The notes below the pieces were generated by a model. That model was not told where the DNA came from and searched no databases. It was given only the letters and a program-made list of their open reading frames with translations. From NCBI GenBank assembly GCA_021792315.1, contig JAJYUX010000023.1, positions 1 to 19,310 on the forward strand: 19,310 bases of DNA, in the 5' to 3' direction. This document shows positions 8,023-15,555 of the stretch, in pieces. The position numbers and the translations under genes were made by a program. The DNA is from an archaeon. GTDB lineage: Archaea > Thermoproteota > Nitrososphaeria > Nitrososphaerales > CADDZS01. The stretch's first letter is position 1; the number at the start of each line of letters is the position of its first letter.

Positions 8023-8276
8023 TGTTCTTGGATAACGAGTACAAGCTATCTCTTAGTTTGTACTACTCCTATCCCAGATCAGAGAAAATTAGGGTGCACA
8101 TTCACCTTTCTATTATTCGCTTACACTTCGAAATCACCCTCTCCAATCTTTGTATGTCGTCACAAACCACTTTGCTGCAATTTGACTTATAGAATTTCGA
8201 TCAGAAATAGATTCCAAGAAAGTTTCTACACAGTCTAGATATGTGAGGAAAAACTACGCTTGTCCCGCCTGCTCAA

Positions 8277-8286
8277 GAGAGTGATC
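8277..8286 (+). promoter_or_regulatory. Shine-Dalgarno-like site for the surface protein gene
   Basis: GAGAGTGATC is close to the ideal GAGGTGATC and lies eight bases before the ATG at 8295. It implies a leadered transcript. TTATAGAA near 8188-8195 is a possible TATA box with a leader of about 80 bases. Confidence 0.5.
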
Positions 8287-8294
8287 TTCGTTTC

Positions 8295-9656
8295 ATGCAT
8301 GGGAAATCAAGGTATCAGCTACGTTCAAAGCCAATTACCTTACTCTCGGCTTTGATTCTTGTCGCCCTTGCGACATCACCAGCGTTCGTTCAGGCTCAAG
8401 CCCAAGGCGGAGTGAGTATTATTCAGTCGAAGATTGGAAGCTGCAATCCGTGCACTTCTACTAATCTTTCATTGTCATTAGCCACTAGCGTTGCTCAAGG
8501 AGATGTCGTCGTAGTTGGAATAGACAGTAGCGCCTCTCCTGTAACCGGAGTATCTGATTCGCTTGGCACATCTTATGTGCAAGCTATTTCAAGTCAGAAC
8601 ACCGGAAACGTCGCTGTCATCTTTGACGGTACTCTGGCGACCAGTGGTGTGGATACAATAACAGTGTATTTTTCTGCCATACCTTCAGGAGCTGATCTCT
8701 ATATCTACGAAATTGGAGGCGCCGCAACCACAGGAGTAAGTGCAAGTGGCGGTGGCACAGGCACATTGGTATCCACTTCTACGTCTGTGTCATTTCAGTC
8801 CAACGTTTTCCTCTTGGGAATAGTTTCTACGAATTCTTCGGTTGCTGAAGGTACCGGCTTTACCTCCATAGCAGGCTCTGCTGGTATCGCACAATATGCG
8901 GTTGCCGGCGTTTCCTCTCCTACGGACTTTCCAGCTACTTTGAGCTCTTCGGCAAATTGGGCAGAGGCTGCAATAGCGCTAGATCCTGCGGCTACGACAA
9001 CTGTAACTTCTTCTGCGACTTCCACACTTACGACAACAGTGACAAGCACCGAGACTAGCAGAGCAACAACTACATCCACTGCTACCTCAACATCAGTGAG
9101 CACACTAACAACAACAAGCATTTCCACAGTCACAGTTACGTCAACCTCAGTGCCCTCGTCGTCCTTAGTCACCATCACCGCCACCACAACAGAAACAGTG
9201 AATCGCACAGTGACAGGCTCATCAGTTGTTGGTCCGTCTTCTATTCTTGTCTACGCTTACGCTTCAGGAGGAAAACCGATTGCTCAATGTCCAATTGCGT
9301 TGGCAAACTCATCTGGATATTCGGTAACGGCGAATACGAACTCTAGTGGTATAGTTTCATTCTACGGACTCACACCAGGATCAAAATATCTGGTTTCCTC
9401 AACCATCGAAGGAGCAAATCTCTCTGCACCTGTAACTGTTGACAAATTCGGCGGAAACTTGATAGTCGTACTCGAGCCTAGTCCGGACAAAATAACTGTG
9501 ACGACAAACACACCGCCAACCACGATGGAAAGCAGTACAGCTGGTGGCAACGATTTTGGCATCGAAGCTTTAGCGATAGACATCGGAGCGGCAGTCATGA
9601 TCTCGGTAACAGTAATCATCCTAGCAAGAAAGAGGAGCAAATCTCAGAATCCATGA
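8295..9656 (+). CDS. C-terminally anchored surface protein with Ser/Thr stalk
   Basis: A 453-aa multidomain protein. The N-terminal signal peptide (about 1-36) has a basic start, core ITLLSALILVALATSP and cleavage after VQA or AQA. A beta-sandwich-like domain (about 38-232) carries GVSDSLGTSYVQA and LYIYEIGG, a pattern found in repetitive extracellular domains of unknown role. A 75-residue Ser/Thr-rich stalk follows (about 234-308), then a CnaB/carboxypeptidase-regulatory-like domain (about 314-398; NSSGIVSFYGLTPGSKY). The C-terminal membrane helix (about 425-444) ends with a basic RKRSK stop-transfer tail. The likely topology is an extracellular stalked protein anchored in the membrane. Adhesion, polymer binding or S-layer association are possible; no enzymatic motif is visible. 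CNPC at 50-53 (GSCNPCTS) could form a disulfide or bind metal. Confidence 0.8.
   Translation: MHGKSRYQLRSKPITLLSALILVALATSPAFVQAQAQGGVSIIQSKIGSCNPCTSTNLSLSLATSVAQGDVVVVGIDSSASPVTGVSDSLGTSYVQAISSQNTGNVAVIFDGTLATSGVDTITVYFSAIPSGADLYIYEIGGAATTGVSASGGGTGTLVSTSTSVSFQSNVFLLGIVSTNSSVAEGTGFTSIAGSAGIAQYAVAGVSSPTDFPATLSSSANWAEAAIALDPAATTTVTSSATSTLTTTVTSTETSRATTTSTATSTSVSTLTTTSISTVTVTSTSVPSSSLVTITATTTETVNRTVTGSSVVGPSSILVYAYASGGKPIAQCPIALANSSGYSVTANTNSSGIVSFYGLTPGSKYLVSSTIEGANLSAPVTVDKFGGNLIVVLEPSPDKITVTTNTPPTTMESSTAGGNDFGIEALAIDIGAAVMISVTVIILARKRSKSQNP
8995..9225 (+). repeat. Low-complexity Ser/Thr-coding stalk
   Basis: About 75 codons are dominated by Thr, Ser and Val, as irregular alternation (TTTVTS, TSTATSTS) without an exact unit. 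It encodes the extended stalk of the surface protein. The long antisense open frame across it is a by-product of this composition. Confidence 0.7.
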
Positions 9657-9821
9657 TCGCTTTCTGCAGATACCCAGCCTAATCACTTCAAAGATTGTAT
9701 ACTTCGGTCTTTCTGATGTTAGAGAATTCAGGATGCTGGCAGTCTCTTCTTCATTTGCACGACTGAATGTCAAAGTCCGGTGCACATTGGGAAGGCAGCG
9801 AGCCCATATCTGGTCAGTGTT

Positions 9822-10724
9822 TCACACCAACTGAAGCAACTTGGCACCCTTTTGCACTTTGGCATATCTGCGCAACAACTGTACACGTTTTCGCAACGTG
9901 TACGAAGATACTCCAGCAACTCGAGCAACCTCTCTTTGGAGCAGATGTTTCTGCGAAGACAAACTTGCCAGATAGAGTGCGCCGCCCGCTAGACTTCTTG
10001 GATCCAAGCCTGCAACAAGAGAATTTCTTTTCGCTTGCCTCAGGATGGTATAGGCGTCGCGAACAGTCTTCTCATCAACTGAAAATGTGCTTGCTATTCT
10101 TCCTACGTATTTCTCGGATTGTACTATCGGCATCTTGGTTCCTAGCGACTCAATCAAACTGCGATAGTCTCTTGCAAATATCTTTCTTTCGATGCCGCCT
10201 AGCTCAGATATCGCGTCCAGTGTGACAGGGATGCCTGATTCCCTACATGCGTAATAGACACAGACTGCTGCGACTGATCTTACAGAGTGACCTCTCAGAA
10301 ATCCTTTCTTTATCGCCCTGCGATACACAGAAGCCGCTTGATCGCTTGCCAGTCTAGTTATGCTAAGTTTGGAGGAGAGGGTCTCAATAATCCTGAGTCC
10401 CCTTCGTAGACTACGTTGCTTTGGAGTGTAGAATGTTCTCTTCTCCCAGAAACGAAGCTTCTCAGAGCCTCGTCGGCGTTCGATTGTTGTAGCGAGACCC
10501 ATGTCCGGCCTCCTCAGCGATAAGGGAGGACCTACACGTTCGCGCTCTAAACTCTCCTCTCCAAGTTCACGCCACTCCGGCCCAGGGCGCTCCGTTCGCT
10601 CGGCAATCACGGACCCACAGTCTGCACAAAAAATGTCACCTGTATCTCGATCCTCTGTCAAGCGTTTGCTGTGACATATCGGGCAAGTGTGATGCTCATA
10701 ACCACCCTGTGAAAGAGAACTCAT
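9822..10724 (-). CDS. tfb: Transcription initiation factor B (TFB, TFIIB homologue)
   Basis: A 300-aa archaeal TFB, the usual length. It bridges TBP on the TATA box, the BRE element and RNA polymerase. The N-terminal zinc ribbon has Cys 14/17 and 33/36 (CPIC and CADC, with DTGDIFCADCG). The B-finger/linker region contains GPEWREL and a later GLATTIERR. Two cyclin repeats follow: the first (about 105-185) includes RLASDQAASVYRRA and RSVAAVCVYYACR, and the second (about 200-285) includes LDPRSLAGGALYLAS and VARVAGVSSYTLRKR, the BRE-recognition helix region. All core motifs are intact. Many archaea carry several TFBs, so this may be one of a set, which cannot be seen here. No clear SD or TATA lies immediately upstream; a large inverted repeat lies about 140 bases before the start. 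Confidence 0.95.
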   Translation of the reverse strand: MSSLSQGGYEHHTCPICHSKRLTEDRDTGDIFCADCGSVIAERTERPGPEWRELGEESLERERVGPPLSLRRPDMGLATTIERRRGSEKLRFWEKRTFYTPKQRSLRRGLRIIETLSSKLSITRLASDQAASVYRRAIKKGFLRGHSVRSVAAVCVYYACRESGIPVTLDAISELGGIERKIFARDYRSLIESLGTKMPIVQSEKYVGRIASTFSVDEKTVRDAYTILRQAKRNSLVAGLDPRSLAGGALYLASLSSQKHLLQREVARVAGVSSYTLRKRVQLLRRYAKVQKGAKLLQLV

Positions 10725-11057
10725 GCACCGTCACACTACTACTTCAATCCTACACCATTGTCTTGCAAATAGTTGAGGACACTGCTTCATATCTTTGATT
10801 TCATACAAACAAGGAAAGAGAGACAAGCCTGACGGCTCTCGAAATGTCGCAATCATGGTCAACACATTCCTGAATTTCAGCATCGCTTCGTTTCAGGAAT
10901 ATGGCTCTTAAGCAATTAAAATGACGTGACGATCTTCAAGAACGATAACAACCTTGGAGCCATGCTCAATCTGAAACTCGTCAGGAAACGATTGCAAAGC
11001 GCACATGGGAAGGACAAGCCTTTGCAATTGGGCAGAGGCTCCATGAAGTGGCATAAT
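10725..11057. other. 333-bp intergenic region upstream of TFB
   Basis: The gap lies between the TFB start and the end of the oxidoreductase gene, both on the minus strand. Besides the inverted repeat listed separately, I see no small gene, RNA fold or strong TATA box. A weak CTATTTG on the minus strand near 10769 is the only AT-rich candidate. Confidence 0.4.
10863..10903. repeat. Inverted repeat upstream of TFB
   Basis: ATTCCTGAA (10866-10874) and TTCAGGAAT (10892-10900) are exact 9-bp complements around a 17-nt spacer. Two further pairs beyond one mismatch extend the arms to 12 positions. It lies about 140 bases before the TFB start and about 155 bases after the oxidoreductase stop. It could be a pair of half-sites for a regulator or an RNA hairpin. 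No T-run follows on the minus strand, so a classic terminator is unlikely. Confidence 0.45.
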
Positions 11058-12044
11058 CTATGCGATGTCGATCAAGATCTTCCCAACTGCTTTCCCGCTT
11101 TCCAGCATTTCGTGAGCGTCGGCTGTTCTGGAAAGTGGAAACCTGCTTGCAACTTTCGGCTTCAGGAAGCCCATGCGTAATGCTTCTCGGATGTCTCTGA
11201 TAGCGTCCTTGTGAGCTTCCATTGGCATGGCATAGACCAAAACGAAATGGACAGTCAAATCCTTCCTCATAAGAGCGTAGAACTGGATCTTCGGCTCTCT
11301 GTCGGAATCGGATGCGTAAGTGGAAATCACTCCACTCGGTTTCAACAAGGTAGCATCGGTCTCCCAATTTGCCCCAAAGGATACTTCCACAATTCGATCT
11401 ATCCCTTCTGTGGCTATCTGCTTCATCTTTTCGACGATATCATCAGTCTTGTAATTCAAAACATAATCTGCACCGGCCTGTTTTGCGACTAGCGATTTTT
11501 CATCAGAGCTAGCCGTAGCAATTACTCGCTTTGCCTCGCCCCACTTTGCAAGCTGGACGGCGTAGTTTCCGACTGCACCGGCGCCGCCTTGTACAAGCAC
11601 TATTTTTCCTTCAATTGGTCCGTCAGAGAACAGACATCTGTGCGCGGTCATAGCTGGAATACCCAGACTAGCACCGATATCGAAATCAATAGTTTCAGGA
11701 AGTTTCACTGCCCTATATTCTGGAATAACTGCGAGCTCGGCTGCCGTGCCATATGGGCGTCCCAATTGCGCTTCGTATATCCAGACGCGGTCTCCCACCT
11801 TCAGATTTCTCACGTTACTGCCAACGCTTTCAACTACACCAGATCCATCCATATGTGGAATAACTCTGGGTAGCCTAGGGTTCGAGACGCTTGTTCCTCT
11901 TCTCCTCTTCACATCTGACGGATTTAGCCCAGAAACCCTCACCCTAACCATCACTTCATCTTGTCTGGGAACTGGATCCTCCATTTCTCCATAATGTAAG
12001 ACATCTCTCGCTTCGCCGTATTGCTCATACCAGACAGCTTTCAA
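11058..12044 (-). CDS. Zinc-free MDR-family NAD(P)H quinone oxidoreductase
   Basis: A medium-chain dehydrogenase/reductase of the quinone oxidoreductase type, 328 aa when started at the TTG at 12044. The protein then begins MKAVWYEQYG, as family members do. An ATG at 12092 would add an unconserved 16-residue hydrophobic tail. The GroES-like N-terminal half has NPSDVKRRRG, HMDGSGVVESVG and VGDRVW. The Rossmann half has the dinucleotide motif VQGGAGAVGNYAVQLAKWG, and the end matches the family (AHEMLESGKAVGKILI). The structural-zinc Cys cluster of alcohol dehydrogenases is absent. The likely reaction is NADPH-dependent reduction of quinones or activated alkenes in the cytoplasm. It is read after the Nudix-like gene, with a gap of about 180 bases, so co-transcription is uncertain. 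Confidence 0.9.
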   Translation of the reverse strand: MKAVWYEQYGEARDVLHYGEMEDPVPRQDEVMVRVRVSGLNPSDVKRRRGTSVSNPRLPRVIPHMDGSGVVESVGSNVRNLKVGDRVWIYEAQLGRPYGTAAELAVIPEYRAVKLPETIDFDIGASLGIPAMTAHRCLFSDGPIEGKIVLVQGGAGAVGNYAVQLAKWGEAKRVIATASSDEKSLVAKQAGADYVLNYKTDDIVEKMKQIATEGIDRIVEVSFGANWETDATLLKPSGVISTYASDSDREPKIQFYALMRKDLTVHFVLVYAMPMEAHKDAIRDIREALRMGFLKPKVASRFPLSRTADAHEMLESGKAVGKILIDIA

Positions 12045-12221
12045 GCCTCTAAACCCTTTGAGATGGTACAAGAGTAGATAGAAAAGGCTCACTACTTCTG
12101 GGATTGACTTCGATTGAGCGTCTCTGATTGCTCAAAGGTTGGCGTGTTCAGCGTATGTCTAATCAAAGTTCAAGTGAAAAGCCAACAAACTAGCCAGCAA
12201 ACCACAGGCCATTATGAGCTC

Positions 12222-12764
12222 TTAACTTACTCGCGAGACTATGTCCTCATGCGATCTCGCATATTCGCTCCTGCTTAGAGAATCAATATCGATGAATTCC
12301 AATTTCCGCCAAGCCTTTGAAGTCTGCTCGTTCAGAAATTCTGATTGCAGATATGCCTCAAACACAAACTCGAGATCCCAGTGCTGATTTGCTCCGGAAT
12401 ATCGTTTCGGTTCATAGACCTCAGAATAGACTCTAGGTTCTGAAAGCTCTAATTGGTCATCCAATCCCAATTGCTCTCTTGCGACTCTGCGGGCTGCATC
12501 GTGAGGCGATTCGCCGTAAAGTAGGTGACATGAAGGAAGCATCCATCCGTGGCTGTGTGCTTCAATTCGATCTGGCGTGAGAGCCCCAATGTGATCCCAA
12601 CTAGCCTCGGGATTCAATTTGCCCATCAGCACTCTGCGAGGTCTGTCTTTCTGCCTAACTATCAGAAATACGGAGATACAAAAACCATCCTCTGGGATCT
12701 CGGATATTCCGAGCCCTTGCCTGCCATTTTTGGCAAATGCTGCAAACTTTCTTTCAGTTGTCAT
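12222..12764 (-). CDS. Nudix-like protein with degenerate Nudix box
   Basis: A 180-aa protein with a Nudix-fold layout: an early beta strand GFCISVFLIVRQ (27-38), then a Nudix-box-like segment starting at GESPHDAARRVAREQLGL (84-101). The consensus Gx5Ex7REUxEExGU is only partly met. E85, R93, E97, G100 and L101 fit, but the first Gly is C79, the Glu after Arg is V94 and the second Glu of the EE pair is Q98. Loss of metal-binding Glu suggests reduced, altered or absent pyrophosphohydrolase activity; a binding or regulatory role is possible. There is no SD before the ATG, which fits the short leader expected from the TATA box. It may be transcribed alone or ahead of the oxidoreductase gene. Confidence 0.7.
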   Translation of the reverse strand: MTTERKFAAFAKNGRQGLGISEIPEDGFCISVFLIVRQKDRPRRVLMGKLNPEASWDHIGALTPDRIEAHSHGWMLPSCHLLYGESPHDAARRVAREQLGLDDQLELSEPRVYSEVYEPKRYSGANQHWDLEFVFEAYLQSEFLNEQTSKAWRKLEFIDIDSLSRSEYARSHEDIVSRVS

Positions 12765-12801
12765 CTTGAAGGATACACGCTTTGCTGCTATGCGCTCACT
12801 C

Positions 12802-12809
12802 TATTTATA
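12802..12809 (-). promoter_or_regulatory. TATA box for the Nudix-like gene
   Basis: The minus strand reads TATAAATA, a near-ideal archaeal TATA box, centred about 41 bases before the ATG at 12764. That predicts a leader of about 15 bases without an SD. It is the strongest core promoter seen in the window. Confidence 0.6.
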
Positions 12810-12952
12810 CAATAGTTTCTTGACAGAGAGCACTCTTTCTCGTTCAGGTTGCCTATCACTTGCACCTGCTATTCGATAGGAGAGTCTAGATCGAGACGCA
12901 ATACTTTCATTGTGATCTCAATATATCAGCTGTATCTCGCTTTCAGAAGGCT

Positions 12953-13861
12953 TTAGTTTACTTCTGACATGTCATTTTTTGGATGAATAATTATGGATAT
13001 GCTACCAAGACCTTCGATCTTGTCGCTTAGAGCATTGGTCATATTCTCTCTCAACAACTCCGCTTGAGCCAGAGTCATGGTGCTATCGGCAGAGACCGAA
13101 ACGACACCAACTGCAAATCGACCAGCTTTCCTCAATCTGACATCGATCACTCTTACGGGGTATTTCTCCTCGATCAGCTTCCTGATATCTTCTACAAGCT
13201 CCGGATTGCTACAGGCATCCAAGAGAATCAATGAAGCCTCTCTAATCGATACATAAGCAACGGTGAAGATATATCCCGCGATTATCATCCCTCCTAGGGC
13301 GTCGGTATATCCGAAACCAAAGGTGGCTGCCAGAATCGCGACAAAAGCCACAAATGAGCCGGTGGCGTCCTTCACTGCATTTGCAGCGTCAGTTCTGAGA
13401 GAAAGCAAGTTGTATTTCCTTGATATTCTTCGCATCTGCAACGCTCGATAGAGAGCGATTGCACCTGCTGCAAGAGGCGTGATCAACGCGTAGGCTGCAT
13501 ATGAGAGCTCTCTGGGTTGTGCAAGTCTTAGATAAGAAAAGTATGCTAGCGCCGAAGCGCTTCCAACCATACCCACCGAAGCTATCAGTGCTCCAAGTGT
13601 TTCCACTTTGAAATATCCAAAATGAAATCTATTATCGGGAGCTCTTTTCGAGTATCTCAGACCGAGCCATACTATGAAGGATATTGTTGTATCAACCCAA
13701 GAGTCTACACCATCGGCGGTCAGACTGACGCTGCCGCTTAAAGTGCCCACTGCAATTTCAAACGCGCCAACCGCAAAGAGCGTAATTGCGGAGAGCTTTG
13801 CGATTCGCTCACCTTCGGAAAATCCTGTGGAGCGATTTTTCACTTCTTTTTGCAATACCAT
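12953..13861 (-). CDS. Cation diffusion facilitator (CDF) metal efflux transporter
   Basis: A 302-aa CDF protein that exports divalent metal from the cytoplasm in exchange for protons. Six membrane helices span about 23-205, followed by a cytosolic ferredoxin-like domain (about 215-295). The family signature HFGYFKVE is at 80-87. The transport site on helix 2 reads D53-SWV-D57. On helix 5, where zinc transporters have HxxxD, the alignment gives N161-AVK-D165, so the metal-binding His is replaced by Asn. This suggests a metal preference other than classic zinc/cadmium, for example Mn, Fe or Co, but specificity cannot be read with certainty. The gene is third in a same-strand series after ZIP- and VIT-like genes, 39 bases behind the latter. 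Export would balance uptake by the ZIP. Confidence 0.9.
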   Translation of the reverse strand: MVLQKEVKNRSTGFSEGERIAKLSAITLFAVGAFEIAVGTLSGSVSLTADGVDSWVDTTISFIVWLGLRYSKRAPDNRFHFGYFKVETLGALIASVGMVGSASALAYFSYLRLAQPRELSYAAYALITPLAAGAIALYRALQMRRISRKYNLLSLRTDAANAVKDATGSFVAFVAILAATFGFGYTDALGGMIIAGYIFTVAYVSIREASLILLDACSNPELVEDIRKLIEEKYPVRVIDVRLRKAGRFAVGVVSVSADSTMTLAQAELLRENMTNALSDKIEGLGSISIIIHPKNDMSEVN

Positions 13862-13900
13862 GGAAAACCTTCCGAAATTCCTGCGCCCCCAACTCGAGCT

Positions 13901-14608
13901 CTAGATGAAGCCCTTCAGCAAGATGCCGACCAGGTACCCTACAAAAAGCGCGACAATTCCGAAACCAAGAAACTCAGCAGCGCCGACATACCATCTACCC
14001 CCAGCGAATTTGGTTCTCAAACCACTAACTGCCAGCAGTGCGATTGTGGAGGCTGCTATTGAGGCCCAAATTGCCCTGTTAAGGTCTGTCAGTATGAGAT
14101 ACGGCAAGAGTGCGATGAATGAACCTAGAAGATGCGATAGACCGAGCACGACCGACTCTCTAATTGGATTTCCTGTCTTGCCTGGGATAAACTCAAGAAT
14201 ATGCGTGACGTGCGCCTTGAGCCACCTATCTCTATTCAATGACAGGCGATTTACGAACGAATCTGCCTCTTGTGAGGTGAAACCTTCTTCGATGTAGTAT
14301 TTTCGCATTTCACTCTTTTCGATGTCTGGCCACTTTTCAAATTCCTCATCTTCTTTCTCGATCATATGTTCATAGATCTGTTTCTGGGTCTTAGCGGAGA
14401 GAAATTGCAATGTGACAAGAGTTGCTAGACCAGTCAGCATTCCCACCACTGCAGCAATTGCCACCGTTCTTGAGCTACTAGTTGCTGAAGCCACGCCTAT
14501 GGTAAGACCCAATATTGATATCAGCCCGTGCCCGATGCCAAAGACGAGCTGTCTCACTACATCCGCGACTCTCTTTTCGCCGGAATGTGAGTGTTTGGAC
14601 TCAGGCAT
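13901..14608 (-). CDS. VIT1/CCC1-family metal transporter
   Basis: A 235-aa membrane protein of the VIT1/CCC1 (DUF125) family, which moves ferrous iron or manganese. The family core is visible: FGIGHGLISILGLTIGVA (helix 1), a second helix ending LQFLSAKTQKQ, an acidic charged segment between helices 2 and 3 (EKEDEEFEKWPDIEKSEMRKYY) that corresponds to the cytosolic metal-binding region, the NPIRESVVLGLSHLLGSFIALLPYLI region, and two final helices. Helix 1 has GHG where many members have NDG, and helix 2 has LQFLS instead of GEYLS, so two usual acidic residues are changed. It lies between ZIP and CDF genes with gaps of 50 and 39 bases, so co-transcription is likely. In prokaryotes direction and substrate vary; a role in Fe/Mn balance is the best guess. 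Confidence 0.8.
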   Translation of the reverse strand: MPESKHSHSGEKRVADVVRQLVFGIGHGLISILGLTIGVASATSSSRTVAIAAVVGMLTGLATLVTLQFLSAKTQKQIYEHMIEKEDEEFEKWPDIEKSEMRKYYIEEGFTSQEADSFVNRLSLNRDRWLKAHVTHILEFIPGKTGNPIRESVVLGLSHLLGSFIALLPYLILTDLNRAIWASIAASTIALLAVSGLRTKFAGGRWYVGAAEFLGFGIVALFVGYLVGILLKGFI

Positions 14609-14658
14609 AATTCAAACCACAATGGGAATAAGAGAAAATGTCTCGTAACTCCTTTTGC

Positions 14659-15435
14659 TCAGAGTAGCGAATCCAGCACAAGCATAATGATCAGACCCAT
14701 GATCAGAGCAAATGTTGAGGATCTCTCGCTGCCTTGTTTGTGAGTCTCCGGTATTATCTCGTCGCTTATCACAAATATCATCGCTCCTGCTGCAAAACCC
14801 ATTGCATACGGTAAGGCTGAGTGAAAGAGAGTAACAGCCCACGCGCCAATAAGAGCCATTGGCGGCTCAACAAGACCTGACACTACACCTGCAAAATAGC
14901 TCTGATGTCTTGTGTACAATCCAGTGGCTAACAACGAAAATCCCACTGCCAACCCCTCCGGGATGTTTTGTATACCGATAGCTGTCATTAAGGACAATCC
15001 TCTTGCAATATCTCCAGAGCCAAATACAACTCCCACCGCGAGTCCTTCTGGTATGTTATGCAAAGTGATAGCGATGACAAACAGCCAGATGCCTCTCAGA
15101 CGTTCCGTCCTTAATCCCTCGCGCCCGATAACAAAGTGCATTTGTGGGAGAATTCGGTCTGTAAGGCCGAGAACAAGTCCACCAAGAGCTATTCCTATCA
15201 GTACGGGAAACGGCCCGTATCCCTCAAAACCAGGGATAATAAGACTGGTAAATGCCGCTGCAAGCATCACGCCAGCACCAAAACTCAAACCCGAGTCTTG
15301 GAGCTTCTGAGATACTCTGGAGATCAAAAGGACAGGAACGACCCCAACTGCATTTAGGGCTGCCGTGAACCAGCCCCCAATGAAACCAAGGAGAGCAAGA
15401 TTTGAGCTCAGGACGGACAAGTATTCTACTTGCAA
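14659..15435 (-). CDS. ZIP-family metal transporter, GufA-like
   Basis: A 258-aa ZIP transporter, expected to bring Zn, Fe or Mn into the cytoplasm. Eight hydrophobic helices are visible. Helix 4 has HNIPEGLAVG (126-135) and helix 5 has QNIPEGLAVG (156-165), the GufA-type variant in which the second His is Gln. VEPPMAL and SDEIIPETH further on also match that subgroup. No ATG lies near the N-terminus. I chose the TTG at 15435 because TGATCC, part of the ideal SD, lies eight bases upstream; a TTG at 15462 would add nine residues. It is the first gene of the ZIP-VIT-CDF series. No metal-regulator site was recognised in the 93-base gap behind it, although it contains a short AT-rich dyad near AATTCTCATGAATT. 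Confidence 0.9.
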   Translation of the reverse strand: MQVEYLSVLSSNLALLGFIGGWFTAALNAVGVVPVLLISRVSQKLQDSGLSFGAGVMLAAAFTSLIIPGFEGYGPFPVLIGIALGGLVLGLTDRILPQMHFVIGREGLRTERLRGIWLFVIAITLHNIPEGLAVGVVFGSGDIARGLSLMTAIGIQNIPEGLAVGFSLLATGLYTRHQSYFAGVVSGLVEPPMALIGAWAVTLFHSALPYAMGFAAGAMIFVISDEIIPETHKQGSERSSTFALIMGLIIMLVLDSLL

Positions 15436-15555
15436 TCCTTGTGGGATCAGTCTCCTTTGCAAATGTCGGTTCTTACAATTCTCATGAATTCTTTCCTGAT
15501 AGTATCTTGAGAACAGATCGAATTTGGTACGAACAAAATCCCCAATGTCGTGGCC

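Noticed and set aside
8795..9208. Antisense frame of 137 codons opposite the surface protein
   Set aside because: It is a Val-rich mirror of the Ser/Thr-coding repeat, a known composition artefact.
2328..12932. Shared 11-mer TATATCAGCTG at 2328-2338 and 12922-12932
   Set aside because: Many 11-base matches are expected by chance in 19 kb, and the two contexts differ (divergent promoter versus downstream of the CDF stop).
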